Below are positions 1 to 8,824 of a stretch of 44,125 bases of DNA, piece by piece. The stretch comes from Rhodospirillales bacterium (lineage in GTDB: Bacteria > Pseudomonadota > Alphaproteobacteria > Acetobacterales > Acetobacteraceae): positions 1 through 44,125 of the forward strand of contig JANXVC010000012.1 of NCBI GenBank assembly GCA_025351925.1, written 5' to 3'. The notes beneath the pieces were generated by a model, which saw nothing but the letters and a program-made list of their open reading frames with translations, had not been told where the DNA came from and ran no database searches. A program made the position numbers and the translations under genes. Each line of letters opens with the position of its first letter. Positions within the stretch are counted from its first letter, which is position 1.

Positions 1-1441
1 CGCCGAAGCCGACGCGCGTGGCAAAACCCTTCGGTAGGTCCGCGACAAATCCAGCAGCGGCGGCATAGGCGGCCGCCTCGATCTCCGCGTCGGTGGCGAG
101 CGGCCGGCCCATCCGGATATTGGCCGCCACCGTGTCGTCGAATAGCAGGGTATCCTGGCCGACATAGGCGATCGCGTCGCGCAGGCTGGCGAGCGTCACA
201 TCACGCACATCCGCGCCGTCGATGGTGATGCTGCCCGCCAGCACGTCCTGCAGCCGCGGAATGAGCGCCAACGCCGTGCTCTTGCCAGCGCCGGAGGGGC
301 CGACCAGGGCGATGGTCAGGCCGGGCGCTGCCTCGAACGATAAGCCGCGCAGGCCCGCCCGCCCGTCGGGATAGGCAAAGGTCACGCCGTCGAACCGCAC
401 CCGGCCCCGGCCGGGTGGCAGCGGAGGCGCCGCATTCCGCTCGACGATGCCGGCGGGCTCGTCGATCACGTGAAACACGCGCGCCAGGCCGGCCAGCCCC
501 TCCTGCAGCGCCGCGTTCATCGATCCAAGCGCGCGCAGCGGCTGGGCCGCGATCAGCAGGGCCGCCACGAACCCAGTGAAGTTGCCGACGCCGCCGTCAC
601 CCTGCGCCGCGCGCCAGCCGGCAAAACCGATCACCGCGGCAACCGCGGTACCGCCCAGGACCTCCAGCAGCGGGTCGAGCCGGGCGCGGCTGCGCGTCAT
701 GCGCAGCAAGGCGCGATACAGGTCGTTGAAGGCCGCCGCCGCCCGCGCTGCCTCCGCTGCCTCCAGCCGGTAGGCGCGCACCGTGCGGGCCTGGGCAAAG
801 CTCTCATGCAGCAGCGCCGCCGTTTCGCCCATGCGCTCCTGCATGCCGCCGGACGCCCGGCGGATGCGCTTGCCCAGCCGCTGGATCGGCAGTGCGGCGA
901 GCGGGTACAGCGCGGCTGCGATGGCGCTCAGCACCCAGTCGAGCCAGAGCATGCTGGCGACCAGGCCGATGACGGTCACGGTGTCCTTCACGCCATTCAC
1001 CGCGCGGGTCAGCGCCTCGCGGATGATGGCGGCGTCGGTGGTGAAGCGCGCCGCTAGCTGGGCTGGAGCCTCACGCTCGATCTGTGCGAGGTCGGCGTGG
1101 GCCAAATGGGTGAACATGCGGACCTGCAGCTCGCGGATGACCATCAGCACCGTCTGCTGCACGAGCACGTTCTGGCCGTACTGTGCGGCGGCCTTCGCGG
1201 CGGCCACGATCACGACCAAAATGGGAATCTGATACAGAATCCGCTGGTCCCGTCCGGTGAACATCGAGAATGCGCGGTCGATCACCACCGGATAGAGCGC
1301 GGTCAGCCCCGCCATCATCAGCGTCAGCACCAGGATCAGCAGCAGCCTGCCGCGGTGATGGCGCATGTGCTCGCGCCACAGGCGGCCCAGCAGCACGCGG
1401 GTGCTGTCGGTATCCGGCGCGGCTGGCAAAAGAGCGTCCAT
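1..1441 (-). CDS. ABC transporter, fused permease and ATP-binding protein (MsbA-like), 3' end outside window
   Basis: This gene is not in the ORF track because it runs off the left edge. Reading leftward from ATG at 1441 gives about 480 residues with no stop. The first ~300 residues hold several hydrophobic segments typical of an exporter transmembrane domain. They are followed by a nucleotide-binding domain with Walker A GPSGAGKST and a Q-loop region (YVGQDTLLFDDTVAANIRMG). The LSGGQ signature and Walker B lie beyond base 1. The architecture is the type I homodimeric exporter family that includes MsbA and lipid or peptide exporters, acting in the inner membrane. The substrate cannot be told from sequence. 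It starts 13 bases after the cca stop and is probably the last visible gene of that operon. Confidence 0.9.
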   Translation of the reverse strand, partial: MDALLPAAPDTDSTRVLLGRLWREHMRHHRGRLLLILVLTLMMAGLTALYPVVIDRAFSMFTGRDQRILYQIPILVVIVAAAKAAAQYGQNVLVQQTVLMVIRELQVRMFTHLAHADLAQIEREAPAQLAARFTTDAAIIREALTRAVNGVKDTVTVIGLVASMLWLDWVLSAIAAALYPLAALPIQRLGKRIRRASGGMQERMGETAALLHESFAQARTVRAYRLEAAEAARAAAAFNDLYRALLRMTRSRARLDPLLEVLGGTAVAAVIGFAGWRAAQGDGGVGNFTGFVAALLIAAQPLRALGSMNAALQEGLAGLARVFHVIDEPAGIVERNAAPPLPPGRGRVRFDGVTFAYPDGRAGLRGLSFEAAPGLTIALVGPSGAGKSTALALIPRLQDVLAGSITIDGADVRDVTLASLRDAIAYVGQDTLLFDDTVAANIRMGRPLATDAEIEAAAYAAAAGFVADLPKGFATRVGFG

Positions 1442-1454
1442 GCGGCGGGGTGTA

Positions 1455-2642
1455 TCAGCCAGGCACCCGCCTCGCCAGTTCAGCCCGGCAGGCGGCGGCG
1501 CTGGCGCGGCAACCGCCGTCCATCCACCAGGCCCGAACCTCGCGCAGCAGCTCCCCCACCGCAGGACCGGGCGGCACACCGAGCGCGAGCGCGTCGCGGC
1601 CCTCCAGCGGAAATACAGGTCGGGACAGCGTCACCAACCGCGCTTGCAACGCCGCCCATTCCGGCCCGGCATCCCCTGCCAGCCAGGCCCGGCCCGTCAA
1701 AGCGCCCGGCGGCGCGTCCGCCAGCAAGCGGCGCAGCGCGTCGTCATCCATGTCTCGCTTTGGCGGCGGACCTGCCAAGGCGACCAGGCGATCGCGCTCG
1801 GCGACCGACATCCGCAGCCGCGCCGCAAGATCAAGCCCGGCGCCGGGCACCAGGGCAGCGAGCCGGAGCAGCGGGTCGGCCGGTCCGTCCGCCTGCACCA
1901 AACGGTCCAAGCGCTCCAAGTCCAACCGGCCCGGCAGCACCGCCGGCAGCACGCCCAGCCCGGCCATCAATTGCACGGCACCGCGTGGGTCCGGCGTCGC
2001 CAGAATGCGTTTCAGCTCGCTCCAAACCCGCTCAGGCGACAGGCGGGACAGGCCCGGCACGCCGTCCCGCAGTGCGTCGAGTGCTAAGGGGTCGGGGTCA
2101 CCATGGCCGTAGCGGGCATGGAACCGGAAGAAGCGCAGGATGCGCAGGTAATCCTCGGCAATCCGAGCAGCGGGATCGCCAACGAAGCGAACGCGGCCCG
2201 CACGCAGGTCGGCCGCGCCATCGAAATAGTCGAAGACGGCACCGTCCGGCAGCATGGACATCGCATTCATCGTGAAATCCCGCCGTGCCGCGTCCTCCTG
2301 CCAATCGCTGGTCCAGGCGACCTGTGCATGCCGGCCATCGGTCGCCTCGTCCCGGCGCAGGGTGGTGACCTCGAAGCCCCGACCACCGCTCACCGCCGTC
2401 ACAGTGCCGTGATCGAGTCCGGTAGGCACCGCACGGAGCCCAACGTCCTGCAAGGCACGGGTGACCGCATTGGGTAGGCTGGGCGTCGCGAGATCGACAT
2501 CGGCGACGACGCAGCCGGCGATCGCGTCCCGCACGCAGCCGCCTACCAAGCGAGCGTCCGGCAAGGCCGCGAGAACCGCCTGCAACGCCGGGTCGGAGAG
2601 GAAGGCCGGCAGCGCGATGCGCAACGCCGGCTGCGGCGTCAT
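1455..2642 (-). CDS. cca: CCA tRNA nucleotidyltransferase / poly(A) polymerase family protein
   Basis: This enzyme adds or repairs the 3' CCA end of tRNAs using CTP and ATP. The class II nucleotidyltransferase core is plain: the GGCVRDA loop at residues 34-40, the metal-binding DVD at 48-50, and RRDFTMNAM at about 120-128, followed by a helical tRNA-binding part. At 395 residues the length fits the bacterial family. Its ATG overlaps the stop of the DUF6111 gene (ATGA), so translation is probably coupled. Both tRNA genes in this window encode their own CCA, so for those the enzyme would act mainly in repair. A role as poly(A) polymerase cannot be excluded from sequence alone, but in alphaproteobacteria this form is normally the CCA enzyme. 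Confidence 0.93.
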   Translation of the reverse strand: MTPQPALRIALPAFLSDPALQAVLAALPDARLVGGCVRDAIAGCVVADVDLATPSLPNAVTRALQDVGLRAVPTGLDHGTVTAVSGGRGFEVTTLRRDEATDGRHAQVAWTSDWQEDAARRDFTMNAMSMLPDGAVFDYFDGAADLRAGRVRFVGDPAARIAEDYLRILRFFRFHARYGHGDPDPLALDALRDGVPGLSRLSPERVWSELKRILATPDPRGAVQLMAGLGVLPAVLPGRLDLERLDRLVQADGPADPLLRLAALVPGAGLDLAARLRMSVAERDRLVALAGPPPKRDMDDDALRRLLADAPPGALTGRAWLAGDAGPEWAALQARLVTLSRPVFPLEGRDALALGVPPGPAVGELLREVRAWWMDGGCRASAAACRAELARRVPG

Positions 2643-2884
2643 CCGGCGTGGCCCGGCACGATGCGGCCATTTTGCAATGCGGCCGGGATATAGCGCGCTC
2701 CGGCCGGCAGCCGCTCATGCACCCCGAACCAGGCCAATCCGCCGCCAAACACCAGAAGTCCTAGTAGAATTATCGAGAGGACACGCGGCGACGGCCCGAC
2801 CTGGCCGCGCGCAACCGTCACCCGCCACAGTGCGTAGGCGGCAAGCGGAGCAAAGAACAAGGCAAGCTCAGCCGCGCGGATCAT
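2639..2884 (-). CDS. DUF6111-type small membrane protein
   Basis: A short protein of 81 residues with two predicted transmembrane helices, roughly residues 5-22 and 36-55, and a short polar C-terminus. It resembles the DUF6111 family, found in alphaproteobacteria between a Nudix gene and cca. Its function is unknown. ATG at 2884 overlaps the stop of the CoA pyrophosphatase (ATGA), and its own stop overlaps the cca ATG in the same way, so it sits inside a tightly coupled operon. This makes it a real gene despite its size. Nothing in the sequence points to an enzymatic role. Confidence 0.8.
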   Translation of the reverse strand: MIRAAELALFFAPLAAYALWRVTVARGQVGPSPRVLSIILLGLLVFGGGLAWFGVHERLPAGARYIPAALQNGRIVPGHAG

Positions 2885-3513
2885 TGTGCGGCTACGGCAA
2901 TCGCGCCAGCGTCGCGGATGTCATGGGCCCGCAGCCGATGCGCCAAATGCACCAGAATTGCAGCCGTGGCACCCCAAATGTAGTGGTCGGGATGCGGCCA
3001 CACCCAAAATTCCCGCATCCGTCCGCGAAAATGGGCGCGCCGCCGCTCGGGTGCGGCTGGATCGAGCAAGACAGAAAGCGGCAGGACAAAGATGGCTTCG
3101 ACTTCGGCCTCCGACGGCCTCAGCGCCAGGTTGTCCGGCAACAGCGCCAGCACGGGAGCAATGCGGAAGCCGGAACCCGTAACGTAGTCCGGCAACCGGC
3201 CGACAAGCTCGACCTGATCGGGATGCAGGCCGATCTCCTCCTCTGCTTCCCGCAACGCAGCCGCCTCAATCGACAGATCGGACTGCTCAATCCTGCCGCC
3301 CGGGAACGCCACCTGGCCAGCATGAGATTTCAGCTGCGCCGAACGCTTGGTCAACAGCACCCCCGGCCGGTCGCCATGCAGGATCGGCACCAAAACGGCC
3401 GCGGACACCAGCGGACCACGGTTAAGGTCCAAGGCGTCGTCCGAGGTGGCGAGTGCTGCAATGGCGTCGGAAGGGACGAAAGCGAGGCGCTCACGCAGCG
3501 TCGTCAGGTCCAA
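2881..3513 (-). CDS. Nudix hydrolase, CoA pyrophosphatase type (NudL-like)
   Basis: This is probably an enzyme that cleaves CoA and derivatives to 3',5'-ADP and phosphopantetheine. The Nudix box starts at GGRIEQSDLS and ends REAEEEIGL (about residues 72-96). It is preceded by LKSHAGQVAFPGG, the extension characteristic of CoA pyrophosphatases. The ORF track starts at 3657, which would overlap the upstream DUF1285 gene by 140 bases and adds non-family residues. I prefer TTG at 3513, which has a GAGG ribosome site about 8 bases upstream, lies 4 bases after the DUF1285 stop and gives 210 residues, normal for NudL. The gene ends in an ATGA overlap with DUF6111. Confidence 0.87.
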   Translation of the reverse strand: MDLTTLRERLAFVPSDAIAALATSDDALDLNRGPLVSAAVLVPILHGDRPGVLLTKRSAQLKSHAGQVAFPGGRIEQSDLSIEAAALREAEEEIGLHPDQVELVGRLPDYVTGSGFRIAPVLALLPDNLALRPSEAEVEAIFVLPLSVLLDPAAPERRRAHFRGRMREFWVWPHPDHYIWGATAAILVHLAHRLRAHDIRDAGAIAVAAQ

Positions 3514-3517
3514 CCGG

Positions 3518-4132
3518 TCAAGCCTCGCAAAAATCGTAATCGGCGTTCGGCAGATCGCCCAACGAGAAGAATTGCCCTTGGCTCCACACTCCCAGCACAC
3601 GGCGGCCCGCAACCAAGCCGGGCACCGCAAGCGCCACCAGCTCATAATACACGGCACGGCCGATACGTGCCTCGAGCGCGACGCCCTCAGATGCCCGGAT
3701 TGTGATGTAAGGCGTGGGTTCGCACGTCAAGCAATCGTGTTTGACCCGGATCGGATGCTCGGCGCCCGCCGCCACAACCTGATCGACGTTCGTGCGGAAG
3801 GACAGCACCTGATGCCGGCCGTCGCCAGACCAATCCATCTCAACCGCGAGCCAGGGCGCATCTTCGACCTGGATGCGGCCGCGCTCAACGGGCGTCTCCA
3901 GCCAATAATCGCCGTTATTGCTGCGCTTCAGCACGCTGCTGAACAGGCAAACCAGCTCTTTCCGCCCAATCGGACTGCCGCGATACAGCCAAGTGCCGTC
4001 GCGCTTGATCAGGAACGGCAGGTCGCCGCACTCGACCCGAGGCGGGCGGGATCGGATGGGTTTCGCAACACCTGGACAGGCTGCAGCCTGCGGTGAGTGG
4101 TTTTCATGTCTGGCAGTTTGCGGCTCGGGCAT
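3518..4132 (-). CDS. DUF1285 domain protein
   Basis: This protein has no established biochemical role. The region beginning CGDLPFLIKRDGTWLYRGSP and the following segment with QVEDAPWLAVEMDW match the conserved DUF1285 pattern. The long ORF begins at 4237, but the ATG at 4132 (MPEPQ) gives a 204-residue protein of family size; the extra N-terminus looks like the untranslated leader. It is the first gene of the leftward operon with CoA pyrophosphatase, DUF6111 and cca, and faces moxR divergently across about 150 bases. The conserved linkage to CCA addition and CoA turnover is suggestive but does not define a function. Confidence 0.85.
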   Translation of the reverse strand: MPEPQTARHENHSPQAAACPGVAKPIRSRPPRVECGDLPFLIKRDGTWLYRGSPIGRKELVCLFSSVLKRSNNGDYWLETPVERGRIQVEDAPWLAVEMDWSGDGRHQVLSFRTNVDQVVAAGAEHPIRVKHDCLTCEPTPYITIRASEGVALEARIGRAVYYELVALAVPGLVAGRRVLGVWSQGQFFSLGDLPNADYDFCEA

Positions 4133-4288
4133 GGCATCGTTCACGTCTGCGTCTCCGGGCAACGCCGTGCGTCTGTCGCCGTTAGCGATATAGGTAGTCT
4201 CCCCCCGTTGATGAAACCCCCGGCGTGGGTAGATCATGGGGGTACACGTAGCGTCGCTTCCCTGCCCCCTTCACTGGAGTATCCGCCG

Positions 4289-5281
4289 TTGCCGATAAGC
4301 GACACAGAGGGCCTGGTAGCTGACGTCGAGGCGCTGGGTGCCCGGGCGGCGGCAGCCCGGGCGGAGATCGGCCGGGTCATCTTCGGGCAGGAGTCGGTCG
4401 TTGAGGAGGTGCTGGTCACCCTGCTGTCCGGCGGCCATGCGCTGCTGGTCGGCGTGCCCGGCCTTGGCAAGACGCTGCTGGTCGAGACGCTCGGCACGGT
4501 GCTCGGCCTGACGCCCAAGCGCGTGCAGTTCACCCCGGACCTGATGCCGGCCGACATCACCGGCAGCGAGGTGCTGGACGATGACGGCCAGGGCCGCCGC
4601 AGCTTCCGCTTCGTGCCCGGCCCGGTGTTCTGCCAGCTGCTGATGGCGGACGAGATCAACCGCGCCAGCCCGCGCACCCAGTCTGCGTTGCTGCAGGCCA
4701 TGCAGGAGGGCCGGGTGGCGGTCGGCGGCGTTGATCACCCGCTGCCCCGTCCGTTCCACGTCCTCGCGACCCAGAACCCGATCGAGCAGGAAGGCACCTA
4801 TCCGCTGCCCGAGGCGCAGCTGGACCGGTTTCTGCTGCAGGTGGACGTCGGCTACCCCGATCTTGCAGCCGAACGCGCCATGCTGCTGGCGACCACTGGC
4901 TCGGAGATGGCTCGCGCCCGTCCAGTATTGACTGGCGACGAACTGATGGCTGCGCAGCGGCTGATCCGCCGGGTGCCGGTTGGCGAGACCGTGGTGGACG
5001 CGATCCTGAACCTGGTGCGCGGCGGCCGGCCCGAGACGACCGGCATCGAGGCCGTGCGCTGGCATGTCGCCTGGGGCCCCGGGCCACGTGCCGCGCAGTC
5101 GCTGATGCTCGCCTGCCGTGCCCGCGCCGTGCTGGACGGCCGGCTCTCCCCGAGCCTCGACGACGTCGCGGCGCTGGCCCAGCCGGTGCTGCGGCATCGC
5201 ATGGCGCTGAATTTCTCCGCCAGGGCAGAGGGGGTTGGCCTTCCCGACGTGATCGACGGCTTGGTCGGCCAGGTCGTATGA
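4289..5281 (+). CDS. MoxR family AAA+ ATPase
   Basis: A chaperone-like ATPase of the MoxR class, usually acting with VWA or DUF58 proteins to mature or activate a target complex. It shows Walker A GVPGLGKT (about residues 55-62), Walker B LLMADEIN, and a sensor region ending VLATQNPIEQEGTYPLPEAQ. The start is uncertain. TTG at 4289 has GGAG nine bases upstream and gives 330 residues, normal for MoxR; ATG at 4211 is possible but has no clear ribosome site; the track start at 4097 overlaps the divergent gene. The stop is followed within a few bases by the DUF58 start, so the two are co-translated. Confidence 0.92.
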   Translation: MPISDTEGLVADVEALGARAAAARAEIGRVIFGQESVVEEVLVTLLSGGHALLVGVPGLGKTLLVETLGTVLGLTPKRVQFTPDLMPADITGSEVLDDDGQGRRSFRFVPGPVFCQLLMADEINRASPRTQSALLQAMQEGRVAVGGVDHPLPRPFHVLATQNPIEQEGTYPLPEAQLDRFLLQVDVGYPDLAAERAMLLATTGSEMARARPVLTGDELMAAQRLIRRVPVGETVVDAILNLVRGGRPETTGIEAVRWHVAWGPGPRAAQSLMLACRARAVLDGRLSPSLDDVAALAQPVLRHRMALNFSARAEGVGLPDVIDGLVGQVV

Positions 5282-5288
5282 CTTGGTG

Positions 5289-6170
5289 ATGCCGGGGAAC
5301 CCGGCCTCGTTGCCGGGCCAGAATGCGCGCCGGGCGGAGCCGCTGGGATCACGGCTGCCGCCGCTCCTCGTGGCGGCACAGCGGGTCGCGGCAACGGTGG
5401 CGCAGGGCGTGCACGGCCGCCGTCGCGTCGGTCAGGGCGACAGCTTCTGGCAATACCGCCCGCATCTGCCCGGTGACAGCCAAAGCCGCATCGACTGGCG
5501 CGCCAGCGGCAAATCCGACCGCGCCTTCGTCCGCGAGACCGAGTGGGAAGCGGCGCAGTCGGTGTTCCTGTGGCGCGACAACTCCGCCAGCATGGCGTGG
5601 CGCTCCGGCACGGCGGTGCCCGAAAAGCGCGAACGGGCCGACCTGCTGCTGCTCGCCCTGGGCGCCCTTTTGCTCCGTGGCGGCGAGCGGGTGCGCCTGT
5701 TGGGCGGCCCGCCCCGGCTCCGAGGGGGCCGTGCGGCCCTCGACGGCCTCGCGGACGCGCTGGCCGACCTCCCCAAGAGTGGCGGCATGCCGGAGGCAGC
5801 TCCCGTGCCGCGATATTCGTCCGTCGTGCTGATCGGCGACTTTTTATCGCCGCTTGACGAGATCCGGGCTGTCGTCGCGGGCCTTGCTGCCCTCCCGGTC
5901 GCCGGCCATTTGCTCCAGGTGCTGGACCCCGCCGAGGCGCTGCTGCCCTATACCGGCCGCGTCCGCTTTCGCGGCATGAAGCAGGAGCTCGACGCCGTCG
6001 TGCCGCGCGTCGAGGGCATACGCAACGGGTATGCCGAGGCGTTGGCAGAGCAGCAACGCGGCTTGTCGGCTCTATGCTCGACCGCCGGCTGGAGCTTTGG
6101 CGTGCATCGCACCGATCACCCTCCGGAGGCCGCGCTGCTCGGCCTTTTTATCGCCATGAGTCCCGCTTGA
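5289..6170 (+). CDS. DUF58 domain protein (MoxR partner)
   Basis: A cytosolic DUF58 protein, the family found beside MoxR ATPases and related to VWA metal-binding domains. The hallmark segment is present: YRPHLPGDSQSRIDW at about residues 58-72, then a stretch ending FLWRDNSASM, where the DNSAS pattern is MIDAS-like. Starts are stacked as TTG (5283), GTG (5286) and ATG (5289); ATG is used here, giving 293 residues. The stop overlaps the next gene, whose TTG begins one base before the TGA. The protein probably delivers MoxR activity to the membrane proteins encoded downstream, as inferred from family and context. Confidence 0.9.
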   Translation: MPGNPASLPGQNARRAEPLGSRLPPLLVAAQRVAATVAQGVHGRRRVGQGDSFWQYRPHLPGDSQSRIDWRASGKSDRAFVRETEWEAAQSVFLWRDNSASMAWRSGTAVPEKRERADLLLLALGALLLRGGERVRLLGGPPRLRGGRAALDGLADALADLPKSGGMPEAAPVPRYSSVVLIGDFLSPLDEIRAVVAGLAALPVAGHLLQVLDPAEALLPYTGRVRFRGMKQELDAVVPRVEGIRNGYAEALAEQQRGLSALCSTAGWSFGVHRTDHPPEAALLGLFIAMSPA

Positions 6171-8824
6171 TCTTCGCAGCACCCTGGCTGCTGCTGGCTC
6201 TGGCCGCACTGCCTCTGCTGTGGTGGCTGTTGCGCGTCACTCCGCCCTCTCCGCGCCTGCAAAGCTTTCCGGCAATCCGGCTGCTGGCGGGGCTGCGGGC
6301 CGACGAGCATACCGCATCCCGCACGCCATGGTGGCTGTTGGCGCTTCGGCTGCTGGCGGCCGGGCTGGTGATCATTGGCCTGGCTGGTCCGGTGCTGGAC
6401 GCCGCGGGCGCCCTGCCGGGCAGCGGGCCGCTATTATTGGTGATCGACGACGGCTGGGCGGCGGCGGCGGACTGGACGGCGCGCATGCAGGCCGCAGGTT
6501 CCGTGCTGGACCGGGCGGAGCGTACAGGCCGCACCGCGGCGCTGCTGACAACCGCGCGGACTGAGGCCGACCAAGCGCCGCAGCTCTCCCCAGCCATGGC
6601 CGTGCCCGACCTGCGCACGCGTTTGGCCGCCTTGCGTCCGAAAGCGTGGGCTCCGGACCGCGTTGCAGCCACGGCGGCGCTCAAGGGTGCCTCGGCCGGC
6701 GCGGTCGCCTATGTCTCGGACGGCGCCTCGGCAGCCGGGGACACGGCATTCGGACAAGCTTTGGCGGCTCTCGGGCCGACCACTCAGATGCAGCCCGACC
6801 CCTTGCCCGTCCGCCTCGCCCGGCCGCCGCGCGCCGAGGCCGGACGCCTCGTCGCCCGCGTATCGGCGCTGCCGCAGCCGGCGGAGCGGCCGTTGGCCGT
6901 CCTGGCGCAGACCGGCGATGGCCGTACCCTGGCGCGGGTTGACGCTGTAATCCCCGCTGGGGCTACCGCTGCGGAGGTTCCCATCCCGTTGCCGCCGGAA
7001 CTGCGCAACCAGCTTGCGCGCCTGGTGCTCGACGGCGGAGCCGGCGCTGGGTCGGTCGTGCTGCTCGATGAGCGGTGGAGGCGGCGTCCTGTTGGATTGC
7101 TCGCGGCCCAGGAGGGCGCCGACACGCCGCTGATCGGACCGCTGTTCTACGTTCGCCGCGCTCTGGCTTTGACGTCCGAACTTCGCGAGGGCAATCTTGC
7201 GGCGTTGCTGTCGCGCGAGCTCTCGGTGCTGGTGCTGGCCGACCTGCCGCTCGAAGGCGAGGACGCGGCGGCGCTGGAGCGCTGGGTCGAGGCGGGCGGG
7301 TTGCTGGTCCGCTTTGCCGGCCCGCGTATGGCGGAAGCGAGCAGCGATCCGTCCTGGCACGATCCGCTCCTGCCGGTGCGGCTATTGGCTGGCGACCGGC
7401 AATTAGGCGGCGCGCTGTCCTGGAGTCAGCCTGCAGCTCTCGCCCGGTTCCCAGCCGCTTCGCCGTTCACCGGCCTCGACATCCCTGAAGAGGTTCTGGT
7501 AACGCGCCAAGTGCTCGCTGAACCTTCGGCGCAGTTAGCCGAGCGGAGCTGGGCGCTGCTCGCCGACGGCACGCCGTTGGTGACCGCGGCACCGCGCGGC
7601 GCCGGGCGGGTGGTGCTGTTCCATGTGACGGCGAACGCCGATTGGTCAAACCTGCCGCTGTCGGGTCTGTTCGTTGATATGCTGCGTCGTCTCGTGGACC
7701 TGTCGGCTGGTGTGGCCGGCGCCCCGGAAGACACCGTTCTGGCCCCAGCCGAGGCGCTGGACGGTTTCGGCGTCCTTGGTCCGCCGCCCCCGGCGGCAAG
7801 GGGGTTGACCGCCGCCGACCTGGTTACCCCTGTCGTATCGCCGCGTCATCCGCCGGGGACCTATGGACCGGAAAGCGGCCGGCGCGCGCTCAACCTTGGC
7901 GCTGCCCTGCCCGAGCTTACCGCCGCAGCGCCGGTGCCGGGTGCAGCGCTGGCGCCAATCTCCGGCATGGCTCGCGAGCGGGCGTTGGGCCCAGGACTGC
8001 TGGCGGTGGCGGTCGGTCTGCTGGCGCTCGATCTGCTGCTCTCGCTGTGGCTGCGCGGCCTGCTTCGCCTGCGGGCGGCGACCGTGAGCATGCTGTTGCT
8101 GGTTGCCATGCCGGCGTGGGCCGAGGATGTGCCAGCACTGGCGACCCGCCTGGCCTATGTCGTGACCGGCGACGCCCAGGTGGATGGCGTGTCGCGCGCT
8201 GGGCTGCTCGGTCTGTCAGCCTACGTGAACCGGCGAACCGCGGCGAGCCTGGCCGACCCGTCCGCAATCGTGCCGGGGCAGGATGATCTGTCTTTCTATC
8301 CACTATTATATTGGCCGGTGACCGCCAATGCGACGCTCAGCCCGACCGCGATCACCGCGCTGAACGACTACACCAGCCGCGGCGGCATCATCCTGATCGA
8401 CACCCGCGACGGCGGCAGCGGAGCGGGCTTCGCACCCGGCGCCGAGGCCGCGCTTCGCCGTGTCGCACAGGGCCTGGCGGTGCCGCCCCTGACGCCACTC
8501 TCCAGCGACCACGTGCTGGCACGCTCGTTCTATTTGCTGCAGGAGTTTCCCGGGCGGTTCGCCGGCGACACCGTATGGGTGCAGCGTGACCAGGACCGCA
8601 GCAACGACAGCGTCAGCCCGGTGATCATCGGCGGCCATGACTGGGCGGCGGCTTGGGCGGTGGACGGCGCGGGGCGCAATCCCTACGCCACGATCCCCGG
8701 CGGCACGCGGCAGCGCACGCTGGCCTATCGCTTCGGGGTCAATCTCGTCATGTATGCGTTGACCGGGAACTATAAGGGTGACCAGGTCCACGTTCCGGCC
8801 ATCTTGGAGCGCCTGGGTCAATGA
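6167..8824 (+). CDS. Large membrane protein with BatA-type N-terminus and DUF4159 C-terminus
   Basis: An 885-residue inner-membrane protein. Near the N-terminus is the BatA-like two-helix segment starting FAAPWLLLALAALPLLWWLL, followed by a second helix near residue 70. A long periplasmic or cytosolic middle follows. Another membrane pair lies around residues 625-680, and the last ~210 residues match DUF4159, recognisable from the segment PVTANATLSPTAITALNDYT and the ending RTLAYRFGVNLVMYALTGNY. The track start (6074) overlaps DUF58 by 97 bases; TTG at 6167, overlapping the DUF58 stop by two bases, fits a coupled start and puts the helix at the true N-terminus. The last codon overlaps the next gene as ATGA. 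Family function is unknown. Confidence 0.87.
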   Translation: MIFAAPWLLLALAALPLLWWLLRVTPPSPRLQSFPAIRLLAGLRADEHTASRTPWWLLALRLLAAGLVIIGLAGPVLDAAGALPGSGPLLLVIDDGWAAAADWTARMQAAGSVLDRAERTGRTAALLTTARTEADQAPQLSPAMAVPDLRTRLAALRPKAWAPDRVAATAALKGASAGAVAYVSDGASAAGDTAFGQALAALGPTTQMQPDPLPVRLARPPRAEAGRLVARVSALPQPAERPLAVLAQTGDGRTLARVDAVIPAGATAAEVPIPLPPELRNQLARLVLDGGAGAGSVVLLDERWRRRPVGLLAAQEGADTPLIGPLFYVRRALALTSELREGNLAALLSRELSVLVLADLPLEGEDAAALERWVEAGGLLVRFAGPRMAEASSDPSWHDPLLPVRLLAGDRQLGGALSWSQPAALARFPAASPFTGLDIPEEVLVTRQVLAEPSAQLAERSWALLADGTPLVTAAPRGAGRVVLFHVTANADWSNLPLSGLFVDMLRRLVDLSAGVAGAPEDTVLAPAEALDGFGVLGPPPPAARGLTAADLVTPVVSPRHPPGTYGPESGRRALNLGAALPELTAAAPVPGAALAPISGMARERALGPGLLAVAVGLLALDLLLSLWLRGLLRLRAATVSMLLLVAMPAWAEDVPALATRLAYVVTGDAQVDGVSRAGLLGLSAYVNRRTAASLADPSAIVPGQDDLSFYPLLYWPVTANATLSPTAITALNDYTSRGGIILIDTRDGGSGAGFAPGAEAALRRVAQGLAVPPLTPLSSDHVLARSFYLLQEFPGRFAGDTVWVQRDQDRSNDSVSPVIIGGHDWAAAWAVDGAGRNPYATIPGGTRQRTLAYRFGVNLVMYALTGNYKGDQVHVPAILERLGQ

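Noticed and set aside
2461-3705. 414-residue plus-strand ORF over cca and the Nudix gene
   Set aside because: Shadow; the minus-strand genes carry full family motifs.
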